Of a DNA stretch of 64,000 bases, positions 7,794 to 17,426 are shown in pieces. The position numbers were made by a program, and so were the translations under genes. The DNA is taken from contig NZ_MDVN01000022.1 in the NCBI RefSeq assembly GCF_002741945.1, positions 186,001-250,000 on the forward strand, read 5' to 3'. This DNA is from Gaetbulibacter sp. 4G1 (GTDB lineage Bacteria; Bacteroidota; Bacteroidia; Flavobacteriales; Flavobacteriaceae). The notes under the pieces were generated by a model that had not been told where the DNA came from, made no database searches, and saw only the letters and a program-made list of their open reading frames with translations. Positions within the stretch are counted from its first letter, which is position 1. Every line of letters begins with the position of its first letter.

Positions 7794-8546
7794 TTATTGA
7801 TTTTCAATTTTATATAAAATAGGTTTACTTGGTGTTGCATCATTTTCAAAAGGAGCAATCATAAGGTTCAGTAAATATTCACCATCATCAACTGTGTTTG
7901 GCACATAAATAAATTCTGTAATAGTTGCATCCATTCTAAGTTCTCCTTTGGTGTTCCAAAACGCATTATGAACCAACAATTTCCCATCATCCCTTTCTTT
8001 ATCTACCGATGGCAAATCTATTAATAAGTGCTTAATTCCTTTTTCTTTCAAATAAACAGCGACTTCTTCTAATAAAAAAGGCGGATTTGTATTAGAATAT
8101 CGCTTACTTTTTTTCTCCAATAAATTAGGTAAAGTTCTAATAATAATGGCATCTCTTTTTTTATTTCTTAAAGCCGTTTTAATTTGTTTTTTTGATATAA
8201 AAAAATCGTCTCCATCGTTTTCTGGTGCAACAGTTACAACTTCTGCCACAAAAAAATAGTGCTTTAAATTTTTGTTTACTGAATGGACTTCTTTTGTAAT
8301 ATGACCAACACACTCAGTATGTGTTATGTGCGAATGAGGATTAAAATGAATGTTGTTAAAATTAACTACTGCTCCTTCTGAAACTTTAATAATTTCACCA
8401 TCAGAATCTTCAGGAATAATCTTTGGATCATCAACATACCAAGCATTTATATTTTCTTTAGACATATCAATTGCTATAGAAATATCTATAGGTTTGGACA
8501 CATCAATTTGTATTTTCCTAGAATTGTATTGTATAGTTGCGATCAT
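7794..8546 (-). CDS. Cyclase / kynurenine formamidase-like metal-dependent hydrolase
   Basis: 250 aa. The family (PF04199) uses a metal site in the motif HxGTHxDxPxH. Here the corresponding stretch is H71-S-H73-I-T-H76-T-E78-C-V-G-H82, so the histidines are kept but G-T-H-x-D is altered to I-T-H-T-E. Later parts fit the family: IIRTLPN, a central HLLIDLPSVD, and HNAFWNTKGEL near the end. The enzyme would be a cytoplasmic amide or lactone hydrolase. Its substrate cannot be read from the sequence, and there are no kyn genes nearby. It is monocistronic, with 39 bases to the GIY-YIG gene upstream. Confidence 0.8.
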   Translation of the reverse strand: MIATIQYNSRKIQIDVSKPIDISIAIDMSKENINAWYVDDPKIIPEDSDGEIIKVSEGAVVNFNNIHFNPHSHITHTECVGHITKEVHSVNKNLKHYFFVAEVVTVAPENDGDDFFISKKQIKTALRNKKRDAIIIRTLPNLLEKKSKRYSNTNPPFLLEEVAVYLKEKGIKHLLIDLPSVDKERDDGKLLVHNAFWNTKGELRMDATITEFIYVPNTVDDGEYLLNLMIAPFENDATPSKPILYKIENQ

Positions 8547-8585
8547 TTATGCTGAATTTATTTCAGTATCGTTTTATTATTAAAT

Positions 8586-8870
8586 CTATAATTCCAAATA
8601 TAAGTTTTTTAATTCAGGGTTCTTTAATTCAATTAAATGCCATTTCCATTCTTTTCTCCAATTCTTTAATTGCTTTTCTCTTAAAAAAGCATCATGATAA
8701 TCCTGAAATTCTTCAAAGTATAATAATTCATTCACACTATACTTTTTAGTAAACACTGTTGCTTTACCTAAAACATGTAGCTCTATTCGCTTTTTTAAAT
8801 CGCCAGTAGCTCCAATATACAAAACTGTTCTATTCTTGTTTGATAAGATGTATACAAAACCTGTTTTCAT
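8586..8870 (-). CDS. GIY-YIG nuclease family protein
   Basis: 94 aa, the usual size of the stand-alone UPF0213-like GIY-YIG proteins common in Bacteroidota. The first part reads FVYILSNKNRTVLYIGAT, where VYI and YIG form the GIY-YIG motif, followed by the conserved arginine in DLKKRIELH. The C-terminus has LYFEEFQDYHDAFLREKQLKNW, where the glutamate and K-x-W pattern are typical. The role of this domain outside repair and homing enzymes is not established. There is no sign that it is part of a mobile intron. Confidence 0.88.
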   Translation of the reverse strand: MKTGFVYILSNKNRTVLYIGATGDLKKRIELHVLGKATVFTKKYSVNELLYFEEFQDYHDAFLREKQLKNWRKEWKWHLIELKNPELKNLYLEL

Positions 8871-8890
8871 ATTTTAAAAAGATCCTGAAT

Positions 8891-10039
8891 CTAGTTCAGG
8901 ATGAATAATTCAGAGGCAATACCGTCAACTAAAAATTTTCCTTTTTGGGTTGTTTTTAAAACATTAAGGTTTGGAGAACCAGAAAAAGTTGTGATTTCAA
9001 GCAGTTCTTTATTTATGAATTTTTCAGATGATGTTTTTAAATATTGCAAAAATTGAATACCAAATTCAGCTTCAATTTTATATAAAGAAACGCCCCAAAT
9101 AGTTCTTAAACCTGTCATAATATATTCATTATACTGATCTTTTATAGATAAGTTTTCAATTGTATTTGGCAATTTATTATCATGAATAGATTGAATGTAC
9201 TTTGAATTATTAGCAACATTCCAACTACGTTGTGTTTTAGAAAAGGAATGCGCCGAAGGTCCAATTCCTATATATGGTTTCCCTTGCCAATAAGAGGTAT
9301 TGTGTTTTGAAAAATAGTTTGGCTTACCAAAATTAGAAATCTCGTAGTGCACAAACCCATGCTCAGTTGTTTTTTCTATTAAATGATTAAAATGTTGCAA
9401 TGCTAAATTTTCGTCAATTGGTAGGTAGGTTCCTTTTTTTATAAATGTATCCAACGCAGTTTTAGGTTCTACTGTTAATGCGTAACTTGAAATATGATTA
9501 ATCTCAAAGTCAAAAGCCATTTCTAGATTTTTATTCCATTTTTCTAAACTCATATCTGGAATACCGTAAATTAAATCGATAGTTATATTATCAAAATATT
9601 GAGTTGCCACAGATAAACATTTTTTTGCTTCTTCAGATGAATGCGCACGATTCATGCTTTTTAAATCGTCTTCAAAAAAAGATTGAATGCCAATACTTAG
9701 CCTGTTTATTCGGGTATTAGTTAAATCATTAATTTGATTATTAGAAAGATCGTCTGGGTTAGCCTCTAAAGTTATTTCTGGGTTTTCAATTACCTTATAA
9801 TTTTCGTAAACCGAATCAATCAACAATTGCAATTCATGATTAGTTAGCAAACTAGGTGTACCGCCTCCAAAATATATGGTTTCAATAGATTGGTTTTCAA
9901 GTTCATTTTTTCTTAACCCTAACTCTTTTATAAGTGTTTGAATCAATTCATCTTTCTTTTTTAAAGATGTAGAAAAATGAAAATCGCAATAATAACATGC
10001 CTGTTTACAAAAAGGGATATGAATGTAGATACCTGCCAT
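8891..10039 (-). CDS. hemW: Radical SAM heme chaperone HemW
   Basis: 382 aa, normal length. The radical SAM cluster motif is CKQACYYC near the start (CxxxCxxC), with the SAM-binding motif GGGTPS at about 58-63 and the coproporphyrinogen-oxidase-like features NRLSIGIQSF and GIGPSAHSF. HemW is a heme chaperone related to HemN but without coproporphyrinogen oxidase activity; the CxxxCxxC spacing without HemN's extra cysteine supports HemW. The stop of the upstream DUF3667 gene overlaps this ATG, so the two are co-translated. It is cytoplasmic. Confidence 0.93.
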   Translation of the reverse strand: MAGIYIHIPFCKQACYYCDFHFSTSLKKKDELIQTLIKELGLRKNELENQSIETIYFGGGTPSLLTNHELQLLIDSVYENYKVIENPEITLEANPDDLSNNQINDLTNTRINRLSIGIQSFFEDDLKSMNRAHSSEEAKKCLSVATQYFDNITIDLIYGIPDMSLEKWNKNLEMAFDFEINHISSYALTVEPKTALDTFIKKGTYLPIDENLALQHFNHLIEKTTEHGFVHYEISNFGKPNYFSKHNTSYWQGKPYIGIGPSAHSFSKTQRSWNVANNSKYIQSIHDNKLPNTIENLSIKDQYNEYIMTGLRTIWGVSLYKIEAEFGIQFLQYLKTSSEKFINKELLEITTFSGSPNLNVLKTTQKGKFLVDGIASELFILN

Positions 10040-10773
10040 TACTTAGTTTTTAACCAAACAATAGTTAATGAAATTCCATAACCAATTATAATATATAATA
10101 TTACAGAGATAAAATATATAAAAACACCCTTGATAATATTTAATATGCTTATTTTTTGAAAAAATGAAATTAATGCATAAATCATGTAAAAGAACATAAA
10201 AATAAACGGCAACATTCTATACTGCGGGTTTGCATATTGTAACCCAAACATTAATACAACAGTGGCAAACATATAGAACCCAATAACGTAAAATGAAACA
10301 GCTATATATTCAGCAAATGTGTATTTTTTAAAAAAGAATAGTTTAACAGCTAAGGCGAAAGAAAAAACGAAAGTGAAAATAATATTATTTATGTTTTTCG
10401 ACATAAAAACCCCAGCATTATTTATTAAACTTTGATTTATTTCGGCGCCTCCGGCTGTTGCCATATTCTCCATTGGATCGTAATTCAATAATGCTTTTAC
10501 AATTACAAAAATTAATGCTATTAAAATAAAAAAAGGTACTGGTTTATAATACATTTTCCTTTTCCCACTTAAGTATGCTCTAAATAATTTTCCTGGATTT
10601 ATTATTAATAGTTTAAGAGTAAGAAATAAAGGTGAATTCACTGAAAAAACAGCGTCAATAAAATCTTGAAATGTTTCTTTAAATGTAACTTTATTAATAG
10701 AAGTTCTTTGTCCGCAATTAGAGCAATGTTTACCACTGGTAACTATTTCACAATTTTTACAAATTACACTCAT
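10039..10773 (-). CDS. DUF3667 family membrane protein
   Basis: 244 aa. A short N-terminal zinc ribbon (CKNC at 5-8 and CSNCGQR at 17-23) precedes the characteristic FLTLKLLIINPGKLFRAYL and KRKMYYKPVPFFILIA stretches of DUF3667. About five membrane segments follow (80-98, 131-147, 158-177, 184-201, 214-238). The family is nearly confined to Bacteroidota and has no assigned function. The gene lies 6 bases after ruvC and overlaps hemW by one base, making a ruvC-DUF3667-hemW unit. Confidence 0.88.
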   Translation of the reverse strand: MSVICKNCEIVTSGKHCSNCGQRTSINKVTFKETFQDFIDAVFSVNSPLFLTLKLLIINPGKLFRAYLSGKRKMYYKPVPFFILIALIFVIVKALLNYDPMENMATAGGAEINQSLINNAGVFMSKNINNIIFTFVFSFALAVKLFFFKKYTFAEYIAVSFYVIGFYMFATVVLMFGLQYANPQYRMLPFIFMFFYMIYALISFFQKISILNIIKGVFIYFISVILYIIIGYGISLTIVWLKTK

Positions 10774-10779
10774 ACTTTG

Positions 10780-11334
10780 CTACTTTTTAACCCTATCTTC
10801 ATTCTGCTTTACAAAAGCACTCCAGCCCGAATAGCTTTTACCAACAGTAACTTTTCCTGAGTTATAAAAATGACAAACTGCAGCAGCTAAACCATCGGTA
10901 GCATCTAAATTTTTAGGCAACGTTTTTAATCCTAATAAATTTTGAAGCATTTTGGCAACTTGTTCTTTACTAGCGTTTCCATTACCAGTAATTGCCATTT
11001 TTATTTTTTTAGGAAGATATTCAGTTATAGGGATTTCTCTACTTAAACCTGCTGCCATTGCTACACCTTGCGCACGTCCTAATTTGAGCATACTTTGAAC
11101 ATTTTTACCAAAAAACGGTGCTTCAATAGCAATTTCGTCTGGGTTATGAGTATCTATAAGCTCTATAGTACGTTCAAAAATAAGTTTCAACTTTAAGTAA
11201 TGATCGCTATATTTTTTTAAATCCAGCTCATTAAGCTGAACAAAATGCATGTTTTTCCCAACTACTTTTATAAGCCCGAAACCCATAATAGTTGTTCCTG
11301 GATCTATTCCTAAAATAATTCTTTCTTTGCCCAT
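10780..11334 (-). CDS. ruvC: Holliday junction resolvase RuvC
   Basis: 184 aa when started at the ATG at 11334, which overlaps the TAA stop of the preceding barrel gene (TAATG). An in-frame ATG six codons upstream is less likely because it lies inside that gene. Catalytic acidic residues are visible: D in GIDPGT, E in IEAPFF and the D pair in [14 protein letters not shown]. RuvC cleaves Holliday junctions made by RuvAB in recombinational repair. Length and motifs are standard. Confidence 0.95.
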   Translation of the reverse strand: MGKERIILGIDPGTTIMGFGLIKVVGKNMHFVQLNELDLKKYSDHYLKLKLIFERTIELIDTHNPDEIAIEAPFFGKNVQSMLKLGRAQGVAMAAGLSREIPITEYLPKKIKMAITGNGNASKEQVAKMLQNLLGLKTLPKNLDATDGLAAAVCHFYNSGKVTVGKSYSGWSAFVKQNEDRVKK

Positions 11335-11963
11335 TAATCGCAATATTGACAACCACTAAGTGAAATAGATGCGCCGATTGTTAATGTTAACATGTTTCCG
11401 TTAAACGATCCCAACCCACTTGAAACAGGATTAAAATCTTTTCCAAAGCCTAATATATAAGATGCATCAAAATATACCGAAAGTTTATCGGAAATTCCAT
11501 AATGAAACTCTATTCCTGCCATTGCATTTAAAAAAGAAGTATCATTTTGAGTGTAATTCCCTAAAGGCTTTATAGTTGTATAACCTGGTCCAGCATGAAC
11601 AAATGTTCCCATCTGCTGTGGTAAAAAACTAAATATGCTTGTTGCATCATAAACTAATTGCGCATTGAGTCGAGTGTAATTAATTTTAAATTCTGGTGTA
11701 TCATTTAAGTTTGAAAAACGATTATAACCAAAATCTAATTTTGCTCCCAACTTAGGCTTAAACATGTATTGAACACCTAAGTTTATGCTAGGGAAATTGA
11801 CAGACTTGGCTTCAAAATTATTAACAAACCCACTTGCCGATGGCTTATTAATGCCTAATGCAAATTGAGCTTTAACCGTGCTTTTATCACTTTGTGAAAC
11901 CGCTGAAAAACTACAGAAAATAAAAATTATTGAAAATAATATCGATTTAAATTTTAGAGGCAT
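11334..11963 (-). CDS. Outer-membrane beta-barrel protein
   Basis: 209 aa from the ATG at 11963. This start gives a proper signal peptide ([20 protein letters not shown], cleavage after AVSQ). A longer reading from 12035 would put 24 odd residues ahead of it and overlap the divergent gene starting at 12000. The mature part alternates hydrophobic and polar residues with Gly-rich turns ([44 protein letters not shown]), as in eight-stranded OmpA/OmpX-like barrels. It is translationally coupled to ruvC. Its specific role is unknown. Confidence 0.8.
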   Translation of the reverse strand: MPLKFKSILFSIIFIFCSFSAVSQSDKSTVKAQFALGINKPSASGFVNNFEAKSVNFPSINLGVQYMFKPKLGAKLDFGYNRFSNLNDTPEFKINYTRLNAQLVYDATSIFSFLPQQMGTFVHAGPGYTTIKPLGNYTQNDTSFLNAMAGIEFHYGISDKLSVYFDASYILGFGKDFNPVSSGLGSFNGNMLTLTIGASISLSGCQYCD

Positions 11964-11999
11964 AAAATAATATTGGTTTAATTTGCTGTATAATTTTAT

Positions 12000-12971
12000 A
12001 TGATAAATAACACATTGCCATACAAAACTAAGCAATTCTTTTTTGTGCTCATTAAATTAAGCATTGTTGTTGGCGCATTTTATTTTATTTACAATAAACT
12101 AGCAAATAACGATAATTTACAACTTTCTACTTTTATCGATTTTTTATCAAAAAAGAATGTTTTCGCAACAAAAAACATCATTTTATTACTCTTTTTAAGC
12201 ATTTTTAACTGGTTTTTTGAAATCTTGAAATGGAAAATTTTGGTTTCTCCAATTAAAAAAATTAGCTTTAAAAATGCACTAGAACAAAGTTTAGGCGCCT
12301 TAACAGCATCATTACTTACACCAAATAGAGTTGGAGAATATGGAGCAAAGGCTATCTATTATCCAACAAATATGAGAAAACGGGTTGTACTCATTAATCT
12401 ATTAAGCAACCTATTGCAAATGGCCATCACAGTTATTTTAGGCGTTTTAGGTTTTTATTTTTTAATATCAACTTACCCAGTAAATTTAGACTATTACAAA
12501 CTTGCAAGAGTAAGCATAATTGGTTTAATGGTGCTGTTTTTAGTAGGCTTTGGCATTAAAAAAAGTAAAATTACAATTAAAGGTTTTTCGTTAGAAAAAG
12601 TAAAACGATTTGTTACAGAGTTTCCTAGAATAAAAATTTTACAAGGACTTTTATTTTCTTTTGTGCGATACGCAGTTTTTTCGTTTCAATTTTACTTTCT
12701 ATTATTACTTTTTGGTAGTAGCATAGCTTACTTAGATGCCATGATTATAATTACATCAATGTATTTATTAGCATCAATTATTCCTTCTATATTTATTTTT
12801 GATGTAGTTATAAAAGGAAGTATTGCTCTATATTTATTCCAATTTGTTAATATAAACGAGCTTACAGTTTTAAGTATTATCACCACAATGTGGTTACTAA
12901 ATTTTGTGATACCAAGTATGTTTGGAAGCTTTTATGTCCTTAATTTTAATTTCCCAAAAAACGAAGATTAG
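12000..12971 (+). CDS. Flippase-like integral membrane protein (UPF0104/LPG synthase TM family)
   Basis: 323 aa with about eight membrane segments. The conserved stretch ALGALTASLLTPNRVGEYGAKAIYYP (residues about 98-123) is the hallmark of the family, where a T/P-x-x-x-G-E motif is kept. Bacteroidota members are often followed by a glycosyltransferase, as here, with 2 bases to the next gene. The family is thought to move lipid-linked molecules across the inner membrane; the substrate of this one is unknown. A divergent promoter region of only 36 bases separates it from the barrel gene. Confidence 0.85.
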   Translation: MINNTLPYKTKQFFFVLIKLSIVVGAFYFIYNKLANNDNLQLSTFIDFLSKKNVFATKNIILLLFLSIFNWFFEILKWKILVSPIKKISFKNALEQSLGALTASLLTPNRVGEYGAKAIYYPTNMRKRVVLINLLSNLLQMAITVILGVLGFYFLISTYPVNLDYYKLARVSIIGLMVLFLVGFGIKKSKITIKGFSLEKVKRFVTEFPRIKILQGLLFSFVRYAVFSFQFYFLLLLFGSSIAYLDAMIIITSMYLLASIIPSIFIFDVVIKGSIALYLFQFVNINELTVLSIITTMWLLNFVIPSMFGSFYVLNFNFPKNED

Positions 12972-12973
12972 TT

Positions 12974-14098
12974 ATGGTTTTAATTAGCATTATTATAACC
13001 GTTTTATATTTACTTTTAATAGGAAGTTTTATTTTTGGTTTTGATAAAGTCTCTGTTTTTAAATTGAAAGATATAGATGTAAAAACCAAGTTTTCTGTAA
13101 TTATTCCTTTTAGAAATGAAGCTAAAAATTTATCAGATTTGTTAGCATCAATTGCTACTTTAGAATATCCAAATCATTTATATGAAATCATATTTGTTGA
13201 TGATGATTCTAATGATGATTCTAATGATTTAATAAAGGAATTTATAAATAACTCTAGTAATAACATCAAAATAATTTCTAATGAGAGAACGTCTAATTCT
13301 CCAAAAAAAGATGCTATTACTAATGCAATAAAACATTCAAAACATGAATGGATAATTACCACTGATGCTGATTGTATTTTACCAAAATATTGGCTAGATA
13401 GTTTTGATGAATTTATTCAAAAAACACAAAGTAAATGTATTGTTGCTCCTGTAACATATATGAATGAAAGTGGTTTTTTAAACCGCTTTCAAATTCTAGA
13501 TATATTAAGTTTACAAAGCACTACCATTGGCAGCTTTGGTATTCAAAAACCGTTTTTATGCAATGGAGCAAATTTTGCTTATAAAAAGGACGTTTTTATA
13601 GCAGTAAATGGATTTGAAGGCAATAATAATATGGCTAGTGGCGATGATGTTTTCCTGCTAGAAAAGGTTGAAAAAGCATACCCAAAAACAATTAATTACT
13701 TAAAATGCGAACAAGCTATTGTAACAACTAAAGCGCAACAAAACTGGAATTCATTAAAAGAACAACGTGTAAGATGGGCGGCAAAAACAAGTTTATTAAA
13801 AAACACATTTAGCAAGCTAACTGGGGTAATTGTTTTGCTAATGAACGCGTTAATAATTGTGCTTTTAACACTAACCTTTATAAATGAATTTAGTCTTAAA
13901 AGTTTTATCTATATTTTGATTATTAAATTTAGTATTGATTTCTTATTAATTTATAAATCTGCTTTGTTTTTTAATCAAAAACATATTTTATCAACTTATA
14001 TTTTTGGTTTTTTAATTTACCCTTTCTTCAGCGTTTATATTGCTTTAATTTCAATGTTTAAAGGTTATAAATGGAAAGGTAGAAGTTTTAAAAAATAA
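12974..14098 (+). CDS. Family 2 glycosyltransferase with C-terminal membrane anchor
   Basis: 374 aa. One N-terminal membrane helix (about 3-22) is followed by a GT-A domain: SVIIPFRNEAKNL, VDDDSNDDSN for nucleotide binding, TTDADC as the DxD metal motif, ASGDDVFLLEK for the catalytic aspartates, and QRVRW (Q/RxxRW) typical of processive GT2 enzymes. Three further membrane helices close the protein (about 282-302, 310-330, 340-362). It follows the flippase-like gene by 2 bases, so the pair probably makes and exports a surface glycolipid; that link is inference. Confidence 0.9.
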   Translation: MVLISIIITVLYLLLIGSFIFGFDKVSVFKLKDIDVKTKFSVIIPFRNEAKNLSDLLASIATLEYPNHLYEIIFVDDDSNDDSNDLIKEFINNSSNNIKIISNERTSNSPKKDAITNAIKHSKHEWIITTDADCILPKYWLDSFDEFIQKTQSKCIVAPVTYMNESGFLNRFQILDILSLQSTTIGSFGIQKPFLCNGANFAYKKDVFIAVNGFEGNNNMASGDDVFLLEKVEKAYPKTINYLKCEQAIVTTKAQQNWNSLKEQRVRWAAKTSLLKNTFSKLTGVIVLLMNALIIVLLTLTFINEFSLKSFIYILIIKFSIDFLLIYKSALFFNQKHILSTYIFGFLIYPFFSVYIALISMFKGYKWKGRSFKK

Positions 14099-14152
14099 AC
14101 TTAATTGATTTATTTTTAGTAGCTTTACATATAACCCAATATCTTAAAAACC

Positions 14153-15019
14153 ATGAAAAAGGTTCTTTTCTTACTCGTACTTACTACTTGTTCTTTTTCT
14201 GTTTCTGCTCAACAAAAACATACTATTAACGGAAAAAATTACGAACTTAAAACTGCCGTTGAAGGTCATCTAAATTTACTTTGGAATATTGTTGATAAAC
14301 AATTTCGATATTTTGTTAAAACGGCTGATGGAAACGTTTCAGAATTGTTAAATACCAAAGATTCAAGCAATAACTACCAAGAGCAATATAAAATACAGCT
14401 CAAAGAATTAACTAAAGGTGCTAATGTCAATACTAACGATTTAAAATTTACATTAAACGATTTGACACAGTTTTTTAAACACTACAACTCTGCCATAGGT
14501 CATTCGGCATACCTAGATGAAAAACCAATACTTAAATTCCGTTTAGGTTTTTATGGCGGTATTACAAATCATCCTTTTGTAAATAATACGAATAATACAA
14601 AAGTTCCTTTTTTTGGTACTGAACTTGAAGTCTTTTCTTCTAATGAGAATTCTAACCATGCTGGCTTTTTTAGTATAGAACATGCTTTAGATAATGATGA
14701 TTTTAAATATACTTCAACTCAACTAGCTTTGGGTTATAGATATAGGTTTATTAATAAATCATCGTTTAACATTTACGGAAATGCTCTTTTAGCAACTTAT
14801 AATTTCTCAAAAAGAACTATTTTACTAACAAGTACCACAAATGAAGTAGTAAAAAACTCAACCTTCAAAATTCCATTTGCATTTGGTTTAGGTGCTGATA
14901 TCAAAATTAGTGACGGCAGCTTTATAACCTTAGCTTACAACGAATTGATAGCTCTATTTGTAGATAACAATGGTAATTTTCCAATTGATTTTGCTGTTGG
15001 CTATAAGTTTAATTTATAA
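14153..15019 (+). CDS. Secreted/outer-membrane protein of unknown function
   Basis: 288 aa with a signal peptide (MKKVLFLLVLTTCSFSVSAQ). The first 110 mature residues are polar. The C-terminal half has alternating strands (FRLGFYGGITNHPF, LALGYRYRFI, FNIYGNALLATYNF, FITLAYNEL, DFAVGYKFNL) ending in phenylalanine/leucine, so a small outer-membrane beta barrel is likely. The next gene starts on the base after its stop codon. I do not recognise the family. Confidence 0.75.
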   Translation: MKKVLFLLVLTTCSFSVSAQQKHTINGKNYELKTAVEGHLNLLWNIVDKQFRYFVKTADGNVSELLNTKDSSNNYQEQYKIQLKELTKGANVNTNDLKFTLNDLTQFFKHYNSAIGHSAYLDEKPILKFRLGFYGGITNHPFVNNTNNTKVPFFGTELEVFSSNENSNHAGFFSIEHALDNDDFKYTSTQLALGYRYRFINKSSFNIYGNALLATYNFSKRTILLTSTTNEVVKNSTFKIPFAFGLGADIKISDGSFITLAYNELIALFVDNNGNFPIDFAVGYKFNL

Positions 15020-15754
15020 ATGAATCTATTAAATAAAACATCAAATCCTGCATTTACAAATCACTTTTTTGGTGGCAATAATACATCAGCAAAAACCATG
15101 TCTGTAACTGGTGTTTTTATAAAATCTTTGGCCTCAATAAGTATTATTATAATTATATCTCTTGGCATTTGGAAGTTACATAACCAAGGAACAAATCTTA
15201 AATGGTATTCCATGGGAGGTATGCTAGCAGCCATAGTGATAAGTATTATTATTTCTGTACGGCAACACTGGGCACATATTCTAGTTCCCCTTTATGCTAT
15301 TGCTAAAGGTTTTTTTCTGGGTAGTATTTCGGCTTATGCACACGCTAAATTTCCTAATTTCCCTTACCAAGCCATAGGCATTACGATGGTAACTTTTGTG
15401 GTGATGCTCTTGTTGTATCAAACACGGGTTATAGTGGTCACTAAAAAACTACGAAGCGTTATTATTACTGCTGTAACAAGTATTTTTGTAATTTATATTA
15501 TTTCATGGATTTTAGGCTTTTTTGGTATTAAAGTTTTTATTTGGGGCGTTTCTTGGCCTGCAATAGTTTTTAATATTCTTGCCACTATTTTTGCTTCACT
15601 ATCATTACTTCTTGATTTTGATTATATAGAGCGCTACAAAAACAAAGCTCCTAAATATAAAGAGTGGTTAGCAACTTGGGGCTTATTAGTTACTTTGGTT
15701 TGGTTGTATATTGAAGTTTTAAGGTTGATGAAAAAATTAGCAATTAGGTTTTAA
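15020..15754 (+). CDS. Bax inhibitor-1/YccA-like membrane protein
   Basis: 244 aa with seven membrane segments. It starts MNLLNKTSNPAF and has MSVTGVFIKSLASISIIIIIS, LVPLYAIAKGFFLGSISAYAHAKF and YQAIGITMVTFVVMLLLYQ, which match the 'Bax inhibitor-1/YccA family' of bacteria (PF12811). Homologues of YccA modulate FtsH and may act as calcium leak channels; the role here is not known. It directly abuts the preceding gene and is convergent with the lipoprotein gene at 15763, with only 8 bases between the stops. Confidence 0.9.
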   Translation: MNLLNKTSNPAFTNHFFGGNNTSAKTMSVTGVFIKSLASISIIIIISLGIWKLHNQGTNLKWYSMGGMLAAIVISIIISVRQHWAHILVPLYAIAKGFFLGSISAYAHAKFPNFPYQAIGITMVTFVVMLLLYQTRVIVVTKKLRSVIITAVTSIFVIYIISWILGFFGIKVFIWGVSWPAIVFNILATIFASLSLLLDFDYIERYKNKAPKYKEWLATWGLLVTLVWLYIEVLRLMKKLAIRF

Positions 15755-15762
15755 AACTAATA

Positions 15763-16239
15763 CTAGTTAACCTTAACAATTATTGGTAGTTTAAATGCTG
15801 TCGTTACTTGCTGTCCGTGTTTTGTAGCTGGAAAAATTTTGGGGAGCGAATCTAAGCTTTTTGTAAGCAAACTTTCAATATTTGGAATTTCTTCACGGGT
15901 AACAGCGTTTATTTTTGCATCTATTAATTTTAAGTTTCCCGTTTCTGATACTTTAAAGTTTAAAACAATAGTATCACTAATATCTTTTGATACAATAATT
16001 ATTTCTTTTTGTAAAAAATCAGAAATATGTGAGGTTAGAATTTTTTGGAAACATTCTTTTACATCATTCTTAACAGTCAAAGAATCGCATGCAGAAAAAC
16101 TAGGATATTCATCTACATCATTCCAATTAAAAGTTTGTAATTCTTCTTTTAAAATAGCTTCAGACGATGTTTTTTTTACATTAAAATACTCGCAAGAGGT
16201 AAGCATCAAAACAAATAAAAAACCTAAAAAGTATCTCAT
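15763..16239 (-). CDS. Lipoprotein with a TonB-C-like domain
   Basis: 158 aa. The lipobox is LTSC with C16. After a linker, residues about 90-158 (TIVLNFKVSETGNLKL to FKLPIIVKVN) repeat the pattern seen three times in the BlaR1-like protein encoded at 17419-19845, namely 'V-F-K-I-x-x-x-G-N-x-x-x-I' and a closing 'LPIIF-V'. It also has a short 'C..L..K....C' segment (CDSLTVKNDVKEC) matching the 'GCENL-K....C' linker of those repeats. It is on the same strand as that locus and probably part of it. The domain's function in this setting is not established. Confidence 0.7.
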   Translation of the reverse strand: MRYFLGFLFVLMLTSCEYFNVKKTSSEAILKEELQTFNWNDVDEYPSFSACDSLTVKNDVKECFQKILTSHISDFLQKEIIIVSKDISDTIVLNFKVSETGNLKLIDAKINAVTREEIPNIESLLTKSLDSLPKIFPATKHGQQVTTAFKLPIIVKVN

Positions 16240-16280
16240 GGGTAATAACTGAAACCGAAAAGTACAATTTTTTTTAGATT

Positions 16281-17426
16281 TTAATCTTCTTTCTTCTCTT
16301 CATTAAGAAATTTTTCCTCTTTAAGTTTAGAAATTCTATCATTTACAAAACCTATTAACTTGCCATTAGGGAACTTTCTCTTAAAATCTTCTAACGCCTT
16401 AATCCTAGAATCAAAATCGGCATAATAAGCATCAAGCGTTATTGCCAAGTGAAAGCTTGAAAACTCATTTGAAGGATTCTCTTTTATTGCTTTTTTTAAG
16501 GCATCAATCCCTTCTTTATATTTTTTTTGCCGATTTAAAACTGTTGCAAGTTTCATATATTCAGCATCTAACGGTGTATCTAACAATGCCAAAGCTTTCC
16601 ATATATATTCTTCAGCTTTTTTAAAATCATCTATTTTCTCATAGTAGATTCCTATCACATAAATAGAGGTTGCATCCAATGGGTTGAATTTTAAAGCTAA
16701 CTTCCGTTGTTCAATAGCCTTTTCAAATTCATATAATTGCGCATAACTCAAACTTAATTTTTCATAAATAAACGCTGAAGATTCACCTAATTCAAGAAGT
16801 TTCTCGAACCAAACTACAGCTTTTTCATATTGATGCCTCACATAGTAATTTTGGGCTTTCAAGCTTATCAGTTCTTTATTATTTTTATAGGAGTTGAGCC
16901 CTATATCAATATATTTATCTGCAGTTTTATTATGCCCCTTTTTAAGATGATATTTTGCTATTTTAAAAATTGCTTTTTGGTGTGTAGTATCTAATTCAAA
17001 AGCGCTATGAAATCTATTTTGTGCTGTTGAATCTTTTAACTGCTCTAATGTTAAACCTAATTCATAATGAAAATTTGGGTTTTTATAATCTATATAAACT
17101 AGTTTATTAAATACTTCTGATGCTTTTTTAAACTTTTTAGATCGGTATAAAAATTTGCCAAAATCATATTTTAACAAGGTGTTTTCTGGGTTAGTTTCCA
17201 CACCTTTTTCGTAATTAATTAAAGCTTCATCGTAGTTACCAATAGCTATGTAGGCTTTTGCTATTTTATGGTATACTTCTGGTTGATTATTGTACGTTTT
17301 ATATTGTAAAATTGCTTTACTATAATTACCATGAGCAAACAAACTATCTGCAATGTTTAAAACCGAAGTTTGAGCTTCGGTTTTAAATGCTGTACATATT
17401 AAAAAAATTAAAATGATTCTATTCAC
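16281..17426 (-). CDS. TPR-repeat periplasmic protein of the BlaRI-type locus
   Basis: 381 aa from a GTG start that overlaps the end of the blaR-like gene by 8 bases. It has a signal peptide (MNRIILIFLICTAFKTEAQ), then about ten tetratricopeptide repeats (for example YHKIAKAYIAIGNYDEALINYEKG and AIEQRKLALKFNPLDATSIYVIG) filling most of the protein. The overlap implies translational coupling with the sensor. TPR arrays bind peptides or proteins; a role as a partner of the membrane sensor is inference. The C-terminus is charged (KEEKFLNEEKKED). Confidence 0.85.
   Translation of the reverse strand: MNRIILIFLICTAFKTEAQTSVLNIADSLFAHGNYSKAILQYKTYNNQPEVYHKIAKAYIAIGNYDEALINYEKGVETNPENTLLKYDFGKFLYRSKKFKKASEVFNKLVYIDYKNPNFHYELGLTLEQLKDSTAQNRFHSAFELDTTHQKAIFKIAKYHLKKGHNKTADKYIDIGLNSYKNNKELISLKAQNYYVRHQYEKAVVWFEKLLELGESSAFIYEKLSLSYAQLYEFEKAIEQRKLALKFNPLDATSIYVIGIYYEKIDDFKKAEEYIWKALALLDTPLDAEYMKLATVLNRQKKYKEGIDALKKAIKENPSNEFSSFHLAITLDAYYADFDSRIKALEDFKRKFPNGKLIGFVNDRISKLKEEKFLNEEKKED

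Noticed and set aside
8586-8870. GIY-YIG gene as part of a homing element or intron
   Set aside because: Stand-alone short form common in Bacteroidota, no intron or intein boundaries, and no interrupted host gene.
11964-12035. Longer start for the outer-membrane barrel gene
   Set aside because: It would place 24 residues before a good signal peptide and overlap the divergent gene at 12000.
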